21,022 nt of DNA from Gammaproteobacteria bacterium (GTDB lineage Bacteria; Pseudomonadota; Gammaproteobacteria; Pseudomonadales; Porticoccaceae). Shown one piece after another: positions 7,426-15,026 of the stretch; within the stretch, counting starts at the first letter, position 1; every line of letters begins with the position of its first letter. Location of the stretch: NCBI GenBank assembly GCA_006227015.1, contig SBGI01000165.1, forward strand, positions 1-21,022. Reading direction: 5' to 3'. A program made the position numbers and the translations under genes. Under the pieces are notes generated by a model. It did not search any database. It was not told where the DNA came from and worked only from the letters and a program-made list of their open reading frames with translations.

Positions 7426-10400
7426 ATGCCAGTAATTGACAAGAAATATGAAACACTTTCGCTGACCGATGATTATCTCTCAGACCCATTATTAATGGCA
7501 CTGGCATGGAAAAAATCACACGAATACATACGCACTACCAATTGGTATGCGGATCACTTCGACCTCGACCAGACAGCATTGGACCTTGCATCGATCTGTG
7601 ATAAATGGTCCAAGGATATAAAGAACAACCTTACTTTCAAAGATCTTGAGCTGGTACCTGCCCCCAAGGCCTGCTCATGGAAATTTTCAAAACCTGAGAA
7701 GAAAGAATTCTCCTCTAAGAATAAGCAATGTTTAGAATGGATGCCCGAGCACCCAGACAAGGTGAAGCTTAGGCCACTGGCACATATTGACATTAAAGAC
7801 CAAACAATTATGACATTGGTAATGATGTGCCTGGCCAATGAAGTAGAGACCAAACAAGGCGACCCGAGCACACCATACCCAAACGTTCACAAAAAGCGCA
7901 CAGCAAGTTACGGCAACCGATTGTACTGTCGATACACAGATGACAGCGCAGAGTACAGCTATGGCGCCACAACAACCTACAGCAAGTACTTTGGCGACTA
8001 CCGCCGCTTTCTCCAAAGACCTTACCATTTTGCAGGACAGGCTATTCAGGAAAGAACACCGGAAACGGAAGTCTATTTAGTAGACCTGGATCTGGAGAAA
8101 TTCTTTGATCGAATCGACAAACAAAAGCTTATAAGAAAGATCGAAAGACTTGCCAGAACAGACGCCCGAGTAAATAAGGGCATTGCTCGGCAGTCAATTT
8201 GGGATGCCTTCAAAAACTGGAAATGGTCAGAGCAAGCTAGCTTAGACTACGGGACATGCAGCAAAGATAGTACCGAACCGCCACCAAATGGATTACCACA
8301 AGGTCTGGTCGCTTCCGGGTTCCTATCCAATATTTACATGCTTGATTTCGATGACCACATGCAGGATCGCATTGGTACAGATCTAAACTCGGACAAAAGA
8401 TATAACTTTCAAATCAACCTGATTGATTATTGTCGCTATGTGGATGACCTTCGTCTTGTTGTAACCGGTCCGAGTCGACAAGTATTTGGAAGCAGCCCTA
8501 TCTCGATCATCAAAGACCAAATCCTTGCAACACTAGAGCCTAAGCTCAACGAGCTCGAACTATCAATCAATACAGAAAAGACCAAAATCGAGATATACCG
8601 AGGTAAATCAGTAGGTATTTCTAAAAGTCTTGAAGACATCCAGTCTCGGGTAAGCGGCCCCTTGTCTCATGAAGATTCCATTGAGCAACTAAACCAACTT
8701 GAGTCCCTGATGGCGTTAGCATCCACCACCACAGAAGATCAGCCCTCCGAGGGTTGTCGCGTCAACCGACTGGCACAGATAGAGAAAGATATCTTTGATG
8801 TTCGCGAAGACACTTTGAAGCGATTTGCGGCAAACAAGATATCCAGCCTTCTTAGCAGCGTACGCCACTTCACTTCAAGAGATGTAGACGAGGTTGGCTC
8901 CGCCATTCCCGGAGACTGGGATTATCTTCAAGAGCGCCTCGCGAGGCGATTTATTGCTTGCTGGAGTAGAGATCCATCATTGGTCCTGCTTCTGAAAAAA
9001 GGACTTGAATTATTTCCCAGCCCAAGTGTGCTGGAACCGGTTCTTGAACAATTGCATGAGGTGATAGAAACAACTTCCGACGATCGCACAAGGCCGCAAG
9101 CAGTTGCCAGATACTGTCTGGCAGAGATATTCAGGCACTCATCAACAGTTATTCACCGTAAGGACCTCCACGCGATACCAGCTCATGCTGATGTAGATGC
9201 CTATTTCGAAATTCTGCAACATAATGCTATCTCTTTAGTCAAGAAACTGTCGGGTACTGACGACGGCCTAGCGACATTTGACTTTCTTTCTGATCAGGCA
9301 CGATTTCTATTACTCGTGAGGCTAGACACCACCCTTGAACAAAGCAGTGGGCACCCGCATTACGACTTAATTTTCAAATTGGCCGCAGGCTTCAGAAAAA
9401 TATCAGCGCCAAAAAGCTTTGATAGCAGAGACCTGGCAACCTGCATCTTGCTCGCTGGTCAGATTTCAGGCGAAACTAAAGCTTTGATTCGTGCTACCGC
9501 CGAACTACTCGAACAACAGAATGATGTCGAAGTTATCCTCGAAAGACTTGCGGAGCAAAATACTGGATTCCTGCGCAGTCTCGTACTACATGCCCGCCCA
9601 CTCCGCTACGAGTGGGTAAAATCAGAATTCACCAAGAACTTAATCGCCAGGCTCTATTTTGACATTAGGCCATCAGGAAAGTCGCTTTCAGAAATTACAG
9701 AGAAGATCCCTCTTTATAAATTAACATCCAGAAAGGACAACCCATTCAGCAACGAGATCATGGCGCTAAAACTAATGCTCGCGCTGCTCGATAAAGCTGA
9801 TGACATTGCAAGCAAGGCATCCGACCAGGTAATTGACCTTTCAAAAACATCTGTGAAGATTAAGTCAGGAAGCTATTTGCTTGAGTTTTCCACAGTTACA
9901 GATGAGTTGAGTGTGGAAAACATAGCTTTTCACGCCCCTCTTTCCACCATTGCCGCCCATTTAAAAATAGACCACAAAGACACCCTCGTGCTGCAGCGCA
10001 TAGCCTTGTGCATTCGTGCGGCGCTATCCGGTGGAATCGACCCCACTGGTTTTGGTTCATCCATCGAACCAAGAGCTGGATACCGTGGAATTAAATCTAC
10101 TCAATACAAAAGACAAATCGGTTTAATTACCTCGCCAGAAACCCTGATTGGGGAGACCGCTCAGTTTTCCGGCTGGCTATCCACCCTACTCAGTAAGCTT
10201 TTACGGTGGCCAGGAATCAGAGTTAATGATCAGAGCTACGACTGGCCCGTAGAACTCACAATAAAGGCCGTAACCCAACTCGCCCAAAAAAGACTATCTG
10301 TACTTGAGGAACAATATTGCCAGCAAACTGGTATTCCGGGCTTGCTAGAGCGTGTAAAGCTAAATTGGCCAATAGACAAGAAAGAGCTGTCTGTCGCAAT

Positions 10401-11265
10401 GATTCAGTCAAAAATGCCTTCGAAGAATGACTTTTCATTGCATGGGCCATTTTTGAATGACAACCACTATCGCTCAAAGCATCGACGTCATGTGGCCAGA
10501 GTCTCCAAGCTCATTCTGGCGCACATTGAAGCACAACAGCTGGAGACAGGGGATCGTGACGAAGGCAAACAGCACATAGATCTGATTGTTTGGCCTGAAC
10601 TGGCAGTTCACGAAGATGATCTGGGAATATTGGTACAACTTTCCCGAAAGACTCACGCAATCGTATTGGCCGGACTGACCTTCACCCAAATACCTGGTGT
10701 GAAAGGCCCGAATAACTGTGCCGTTTGGATTGTCCCCAGGAAACACAACACCAATCAACAAGAGATTCTCCGTTTACAAGGTAAACACCACATGATGGAG
10801 GGAGAAAAGAAAATCAATATTCAGCCATGGCGGCCATACCAATTAATGCTGGAACTTACACATCCCCAGTATCCTACCCAGAAGGGCTTTGTTCTGACGG
10901 GAGCTATTTGCTACGACGCAACGGATATTGCCCTGAACTCAGATCTGAGAGATAAATCCAACGCCCTTCTGGTTCCCGCACTGAACCGAGACGTGAACAC
11001 TTTTGACTCAATGGTAGAAGCACTTCACTACCATATGTATCAGCATGTTGTGATGGTTAATTCTGGAGAATTTGGTGGTTCTTGCGCAATGGCTCCATAC
11101 AACGAAAGACATAAGCGCTTGATAGCTCATATACATGGCAATGACCAAGTCGGCATAAGCACTTTCAAAATGAATATGTTTGATTTCCGGCGGGATCAAG
11201 TTGGTAAAAGCCTTCAGTCTGGAATGGCGCAAAAGATGCCTCCTGCTGGAGTACCAAAGCCATAA
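7426..11265 (+). CDS. Reverse transcriptase-nitrilase fusion, DRT type 1 (UG1)-like defence protein
   Basis: A 1279-residue protein. The N-terminal third is a reverse transcriptase of the 'unknown group' (UG) type: RPLAHIDIKDQT near residue 118, motif A LVDLDLEKFFD with probable catalytic Asp222, motif B NGLPQGLVASGF at 288-299, and motif C YVDD at 338-341 with both metal-binding aspartates. Residues about 430-1000 are helix-rich with no motif I recognise. The C-terminus is a carbon-nitrogen hydrolase (nitrilase) domain with the catalytic triad visible: Glu1058 in WPELAVH, Lys1120 in GKHH, Cys1162 in GAICYD. This RT-plus-nitrilase arrangement is known for defence-associated RT type 1; the family link is established knowledge, the assignment here is from motifs only. 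It is AT-richer than hsdRM. No clear ribosome binding site precedes the ATG. It sits between a broken and an intact copy of the HEPN gene. I see no msr/msd-type RNA gene beside it. Confidence 0.9.
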   Translation: MPVIDKKYETLSLTDDYLSDPLLMALAWKKSHEYIRTTNWYADHFDLDQTALDLASICDKWSKDIKNNLTFKDLELVPAPKACSWKFSKPEKKEFSSKNKQCLEWMPEHPDKVKLRPLAHIDIKDQTIMTLVMMCLANEVETKQGDPSTPYPNVHKKRTASYGNRLYCRYTDDSAEYSYGATTTYSKYFGDYRRFLQRPYHFAGQAIQERTPETEVYLVDLDLEKFFDRIDKQKLIRKIERLARTDARVNKGIARQSIWDAFKNWKWSEQASLDYGTCSKDSTEPPPNGLPQGLVASGFLSNIYMLDFDDHMQDRIGTDLNSDKRYNFQINLIDYCRYVDDLRLVVTGPSRQVFGSSPISIIKDQILATLEPKLNELELSINTEKTKIEIYRGKSVGISKSLEDIQSRVSGPLSHEDSIEQLNQLESLMALASTTTEDQPSEGCRVNRLAQIEKDIFDVREDTLKRFAANKISSLLSSVRHFTSRDVDEVGSAIPGDWDYLQERLARRFIACWSRDPSLVLLLKKGLELFPSPSVLEPVLEQLHEVIETTSDDRTRPQAVARYCLAEIFRHSSTVIHRKDLHAIPAHADVDAYFEILQHNAISLVKKLSGTDDGLATFDFLSDQARFLLLVRLDTTLEQSSGHPHYDLIFKLAAGFRKISAPKSFDSRDLATCILLAGQISGETKALIRATAELLEQQNDVEVILERLAEQNTGFLRSLVLHARPLRYEWVKSEFTKNLIARLYFDIRPSGKSLSEITEKIPLYKLTSRKDNPFSNEIMALKLMLALLDKADDIASKASDQVIDLSKTSVKIKSGSYLLEFSTVTDELSVENIAFHAPLSTIAAHLKIDHKDTLVLQRIALCIRAALSGGIDPTGFGSSIEPRAGYRGIKSTQYKRQIGLITSPETLIGETAQFSGWLSTLLSKLLRWPGIRVNDQSYDWPVELTIKAVTQLAQKRLSVLEEQYCQQTGIPGLLERVKLNWPIDKKELSVAMIQSKMPSKNDFSLHGPFLNDNHYRSKHRRHVARVSKLILAHIEAQQLETGDRDEGKQHIDLIVWPELAVHEDDLGILVQLSRKTHAIVLAGLTFTQIPGVKGPNNCAVWIVPRKHNTNQQEILRLQGKHHMMEGEKKINIQPWRPYQLMLELTHPQYPTQKGFVLTGAICYDATDIALNSDLRDKSNALLVPALNRDVNTFDSMVEALHYHMYQHVVMVNSGEFGGSCAMAPYNERHKRLIAHIHGNDQVGISTFKMNMFDFRRDQVGKSLQSGMAQKMPPAGVPKP

Positions 11266-11306
11266 TCTCTCAATCCAAGGGGCATGAAATTACATGGCAG
11301 ACGCTT

Positions 11307-12065
11307 ATGTGTGATAGAGACGGCTTAAAACCCCTGGCCGAGTTGTGCGCCGCTGATGTTCGCAATACGTGGTATGTGCGCATCAACCGTGAGACAGGCG
11401 AACAGAGACCGGTCACAGTGGAAGACCACTACACCGAAATAGAACGCTACCCCCTGCACGACAAAGTACCCGATAAAATTGCCACCCAGTACGATGTCGC
11501 CCGCAACCTCTACCTCTACGCCTGGTTTGAATACCGCTTTTTTAACATCGCTGAAGCTCAGGTGCTGACCGTACTGGAACTGGCCATGAAAAAGCATATT
11601 GGTGAGACAGAGATAAAACGCTATATCAAACAACGCAACGACGAACACAAGGCCAAGACAGGGAAAGGAGGCGGTCTTCGTAATGGCATGAAAACCCTGA
11701 TGGAATACTGCCGCGATCATAAGCTGATCTGTAATGAAGGCTTTTCAGCCTGGCGTCGCAACGCCACTCAAATGGCTTACAACAAGGCCCAAGCCGAACA
11801 GAGGCAATGGGCTATTGAAGAAATGGACCGCACCGGCCAAACCGAACTTGAACTGCCCGAGATTGATGTCGAAATACTGCCACCGGACCCAAACTACGAC
11901 TATGTCCAATTTCTGGTCGATAACGTCAATCAACTGCGCAACCACTACTCCCACGGCAGCACCACGCTCCACAATCAGGTGCTCTGCCAGTTTGAAATGG
12001 TTTCCGAATTTATCAACCAGCTATACTACCGGGCTGGGTCGCAGGCAGACAACGCAGCGAGCTAA
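11307..12065 (+). CDS. HEPN-like protein with R-x4-H motif, possible abortive-infection RNase
   Basis: A 252-residue, mostly helical, soluble protein. Near the C-terminus RNHYSHGS provides an R-x4-H motif (Arg211 to His216), the signature of HEPN domains, many of which are RNases in toxin-antitoxin, CRISPR or abortive-infection systems. The preceding YVQFLVDNVNQL and following QFEMVSEFINQLYY suit the two helices that present this motif. No other domain is recognised; the family is uncharacterised to me. It starts 41 bases after the RT stop, and its first 130 bases recur upstream of the RT (7232). No Shine-Dalgarno lies next to the ATG; a six-codon frame beginning at 11294 overlaps the start and may couple translation. 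Its place after the restriction genes and RT suggests a defence effector or accessory. It could instead be a non-catalytic HEPN partner. Confidence 0.72.
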   Translation: MCDRDGLKPLAELCAADVRNTWYVRINRETGEQRPVTVEDHYTEIERYPLHDKVPDKIATQYDVARNLYLYAWFEYRFFNIAEAQVLTVLELAMKKHIGETEIKRYIKQRNDEHKAKTGKGGGLRNGMKTLMEYCRDHKLICNEGFSAWRRNATQMAYNKAQAEQRQWAIEEMDRTGQTELELPEIDVEILPPDPNYDYVQFLVDNVNQLRNHYSHGSTTLHNQVLCQFEMVSEFINQLYYRAGSQADNAAS

Positions 12066-12089
12066 ATCAATACATAAAGCGAGGGACTG

Positions 12090-13151
12090 ATGGCAGTACA
12101 ACACGGTATATGGAAGATCGGCGCGCAGCCACAGGCACTGAAACCCGTCAAACTCGACACTGAACTTCTGTTAGAAGAGCAAATCTCCAAGGACATCTCT
12201 ATCCTCAATGCCAACTGGCTGTTGATTGGTCGTCAGGTGTACACAGACTTTGGCAAACCGCTGGACCTGCTCGCGGTAGACGCCTCCGGCTCACTGATTG
12301 TGATTGAGCTGAAAAAACACCGCACACCACGGGATGTGGTGGCCCAGACCATTGATTATGCCTCCTGGGTGGAAAGTTTAAGCTCTAACCGCATCGTCAG
12401 TATCTACAAACAATTCGCCGAAAAATACGACCTCGCTGAACGCAATTTTGATAGAGCGTTCCAGGCCAAATTCGGCTATTTGCCCAGTGAGCAGGACATC
12501 AACAGCTCCCACCAGATGGTGGTGGTGGCTGCAGAGTTGGATGCCAGTACCGAGCGGATCATCAACTACCTAAACGACAAGGCCAATGTGGCGGTGAACG
12601 CCGTATTCTTCTCCGTATTCGAAGATGGCGGTAATCAATACCTGAGCCGAGCCTGGATGATCGATCCCGGTGAGACTGAAGAGAAAGCCATCAATGTCGG
12701 CTCGAAAGGGCAATGGAATGGCGAGTACTACGGTTCTTTTGGGCCATCGTACAGCTGGGAAGATGCCCGTAATCACAATTTTATTTGTGCGGGCGGAGGC
12801 AATTGGTACAGCAAGACGTTATTTATGGTCGAGCCCGGAGACCGGGTTTGGGTGAACATTCCCAAAACCGGTTACGTGGGCGTTTGTGAAGTAAAAGATC
12901 GAGCGATTGTGGCCGATGAGTTTATTCAACCGGAAATGATGCTAAAAGGTAGCTACCGCACGGCGGCAGACAATGGCGAAGATAACGCAGATTATTTTGT
13001 GCCGGTGAAATGGATAAAAACGGTGCCTGAAAAGCAGGCCGTCAGCGAAGTCGGCCTATTCGGCAACCAAAACTCCATTGCCCGCCCCAAGGCCGAAAAG
13101 TGGCAACACACGGTTGAGCGCTTGAGCCATATATGGGGATTAACGCTTTAA
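12090..13151 (+). CDS. NucS-like PD-(D/E)XK nuclease with C-terminal EVE/PUA-like domain
   Basis: A 353-residue protein. The N-terminal half has a restriction-endonuclease fold signature of the NucS/DUF91 type: Asp59 in LDLLAVD, then Glu73-Leu-Lys75 in IVIELKKH, followed by QTIDYASWV. The C-terminal half (about 195-320) has GDRVWVNIPKTGYVGVCEV and YFVPVKWIKTVPEKQAV, resembling EVE/PUA-like domains that bind modified bases in DNA or RNA. A nuclease joined to such a reader suggests modification-dependent cleavage, which is inference. It is preceded by GAGGG four bases before the ATG and lies 24 bases after the HEPN gene, so it is the last gene of the operon, followed about 105 bases later by a strong terminator. 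The nuclease assignment is fairly firm; the reader-domain assignment is weaker. Confidence 0.75.
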   Translation: MAVQHGIWKIGAQPQALKPVKLDTELLLEEQISKDISILNANWLLIGRQVYTDFGKPLDLLAVDASGSLIVIELKKHRTPRDVVAQTIDYASWVESLSSNRIVSIYKQFAEKYDLAERNFDRAFQAKFGYLPSEQDINSSHQMVVVAAELDASTERIINYLNDKANVAVNAVFFSVFEDGGNQYLSRAWMIDPGETEEKAINVGSKGQWNGEYYGSFGPSYSWEDARNHNFICAGGGNWYSKTLFMVEPGDRVWVNIPKTGYVGVCEVKDRAIVADEFIQPEMMLKGSYRTAADNGEDNADYFVPVKWIKTVPEKQAVSEVGLFGNQNSIARPKAEKWQHTVERLSHIWGLTL

Positions 13152-13255
13152 CTACTGAATATCTAAAGAATCAACAGTAGCGTAACCAGCTGGGACTAGA
13201 GCTGATACCCTCAAAATTAAAACGCCCACCTAAAAATGATTCAGAAATAAAAAAA

Positions 13256-13284
13256 GGCTCCAACCGAAGTTGGAGCCTTTTTTT
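13256..13284 (+). terminator. Strong intrinsic terminator closing the hsd/RT operon
   Basis: A perfect nine-base-pair stem, GGCTCCAAC and GTTGGAGCC, with the stable tetraloop CGAA, followed by seven T (13278-13284). A long A run on the left side makes it work in the other direction too, where it would follow the tRNA-like 3' end at 13288-13309. Confidence 0.9.
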
Positions 13285-13287
13285 AGA

Positions 13288-13309
13288 TGGTGCCAAGGCC
13301 GGACTTGAA
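13288..13309 (-). other. tRNA-Leu-like 3'-end remnant, probable attachment-site core
   Basis: Read on the minus strand this is a T-loop (TTCAAGT) running through CCTTGGCACCA, as in the 3' end of bacterial tRNA-Leu. The T-stem partner strand on the other side (GCTT... instead of a complement) is absent, one base of the stem is missing, and no anticodon arm follows. So it is a fragment, not a tRNA gene. A tRNA 3' end from the T-loop to CCA is the classic core for tyrosine-integrase insertion, and the terminator at 13256 fits a former tRNA 3' flank. Confidence 0.65.
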
Positions 13310-13384
13310 AGCAATATTCAACCTATTGGTTTATATGAACAAATGTAATTCAATTTAAGATATATAGCACCATTTATAGCACCA
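13288..13384. repeat. Direct repeat copy A: tRNA-end core plus arm-like tandem repeat
   Basis: This stretch aligns with 18621-18714: GGACTTGAA against GGACTCGAA, CTATTGGTTTATAT against TTATTGTTTTATAT, AATTCAATTT against GATTAAATTT, and a final block starting at 13362 (ATATAGCACCATTT) that matches 21 of 23 bases. The spacing from core to final block is 61 and 59 bases. The final block contains ATAGCACCA twice with a 12-base period, as expected of integrase or excisionase arm sites. The remaining sequence from 13385 to 13590 holds no gene I can support. Confidence 0.7.
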
Positions 13385-13594
13385 CTTTCTGGCTCACACC
13401 CATTTCTTCGTTTCTATCCTTCTGCTCTATTCTATCTGCTGGCAGATTCCATAGCATGCAAAAGCTGCTGCTTAGTACCCCCCGGTAGGAGTTATTCCGT
13501 ACCTATCCTTACATACAAAAACCAATGAATTTGAATATTTTGCTATTGGTTAATCAATAATGATGGCTATCAAGTAACGACCACAAATAAAAAA

Positions 13595-13613
13595 CCCCGG
13601 TGGTGAACCGGGG
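13595..13613 (-). terminator. Intrinsic terminator of the mcrBC operon
   Basis: CCCCGGT and ACCGGGG form a seven-base-pair stem with a five-base loop. On the minus strand it is followed by TTTTTTAT, and it lies about 65 bases beyond the mcrC stop. Confidence 0.85.
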
Positions 13614-13679
13614 TCTTAGGCTGCTTTGGGGAGAAGCAATGCTGTTGCTTCTAATTAGTCATCAGGGAAAGCAGGAAGT

Positions 13680-15026
13680 TCACAGTAAGGATGTAATAGC
13701 AGGCATCCCCACCAATTCGGACATAACTGGTATTTTCAATTGGCTAGCTGTCAACTGGTTTAGTGGCAAGGTACTGCCCTCCGGCAGTAACAGTTCGTCA
13801 TTATCAAGATCAAATGGCACTACATTTAGCTGCATATTGTCATCAAATACAAATGGCGCCAACGGGGCCTGAAATTTGCGCCATGCAGGGTAAATGAGCG
13901 TCAGCTCTCCTTGACCGCCAAGGTATCGCTGACCGTAGGCAAACAGCTGGTAAAAATCAGACTGACTCAGACTGTAGTTTTGTTTGCGATCATCCGCGTC
14001 CAATCGCTTCCACTTAGTATCCAACACCCAGCGACGGCCCCCCTGCTCAATCAGCAAATCTGGTCGCAACTGAAATATCGGCTGCGCCTGATGCCGGCAC
14101 AGTGCATGGCGGCTAGCTTGAGTTGTCAACTGGGTCGATGGAGCCAGATGACGCCTCAGCCAGGTAGACACGTAGTCTTCAAACAGCTTTTCCATCGGAA
14201 AAAGCAGACTAATGCCACGATACTCTCCAACAACTGATAGTGGCATCTGACGATACAAAATCAGCTCACACCACGGTTTTACGTGCTGGTAGTGTGCCAT
14301 CAGACGTTCGTTACGCCAGCGGCGGAAGTCTTCCGCTATATCGTGGCTGGTGGGTATGTCATGCAGAATACCCCCCAACTCGTGTGCCAAACGCCAGTTA
14401 TCAGCATCCTGTGTTGTTTGGCAGACCAACATCAGCGCGCTTTTTAGAAGACGGTTTTCAGGCCGATCCGGCAGAAACACATCATGGCGAATATGAAAGC
14501 GATGTCGTCGCCCGGGCGGCTGGCGCATCTGCTTTACCACGTCCAGCTGGCCACGGAGGTAGTACTGTTCCTCCTCTAACCGCTGGTAGTCAAAGCGCAG
14601 ACCACGCTTTACCAGATATTCCAATGCCTGCAAAAACTGGCGTATGACCCATTCAGCCAATGGAGCACGGTAAAGTTGTAACCCGGCAGGCGAAGTCTCG
14701 CGTTTAGATATGTCCAGTGCACCGGCTATTAGCTTGCACAGCAGCTCTCGGGAACGGTGCTCACAATCACCTTCATCGTGGTGCTTCGGCAGGATTTCGA
14801 TCACCTGCCCGCATGGGCTTTCAAGCACTCCTACGAAATTGTCTAACCGCAACCAACGCTGGCCATGCAGTTGCAACAGCTCTGTACCGGAGCGGCGAAA
14901 GCCTTCTGCCAACTCGCACAGCCAGTCAAATGCAGTTTCGCTGATCTGCGCCTCATCCAACGTATTACACGACAAATAACCTGTGGTCAGGCGCGCATAC
15001 TCCCGCACCACGATGGGGGCAAGCAT
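13680..15026 (-). CDS. mcrC: McrC, nuclease subunit of a modification-dependent restriction system
   Basis: A 448-residue protein. McrC supplies the nuclease of the McrBC complex and stimulates the McrB GTPase; the complex cuts DNA carrying modified cytosines in the classic system. The PD-(D/E)XK centre is visible as RPDLLI with Asp323, then VLDTKWKR with Asp336 and Lys338, the normal D-x-K form for McrC. The N-terminal DNA-mimic or interaction region and the conserved YHGISLLFPMEKLFEDYV-type segment (here EYRGISLLFPMEKLFEDYV) are present. Its ATG at 15026 shares one base with the mcrB TGA (TGATG), so the two genes are coupled. Length is above that of E. coli McrC (about 350) but usual for the wider family. 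No defects seen. Confidence 0.92.
   Translation of the reverse strand: MLAPIVVREYARLTTGYLSCNTLDEAQISETAFDWLCELAEGFRRSGTELLQLHGQRWLRLDNFVGVLESPCGQVIEILPKHHDEGDCEHRSRELLCKLIAGALDISKRETSPAGLQLYRAPLAEWVIRQFLQALEYLVKRGLRFDYQRLEEEQYYLRGQLDVVKQMRQPPGRRHRFHIRHDVFLPDRPENRLLKSALMLVCQTTQDADNWRLAHELGGILHDIPTSHDIAEDFRRWRNERLMAHYQHVKPWCELILYRQMPLSVVGEYRGISLLFPMEKLFEDYVSTWLRRHLAPSTQLTTQASRHALCRHQAQPIFQLRPDLLIEQGGRRWVLDTKWKRLDADDRKQNYSLSQSDFYQLFAYGQRYLGGQGELTLIYPAWRKFQAPLAPFVFDDNMQLNVVPFDLDNDELLLPEGSTLPLNQLTASQLKIPVMSELVGMPAITSLL

Noticed and set aside
7426..11265. Group II intron or diversity-generating retroelement
   Set aside because: There is no maturase/HNH region after the RT domain, no intron RNA domain V-like end, and no template/variable repeat pair nearby.
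13288..13309. Functional tRNA-Leu gene on the minus strand
   Set aside because: Only the T-loop to CCA part is present. The other T-stem strand, the anticodon arm and the 5' acceptor strand are missing upstream.
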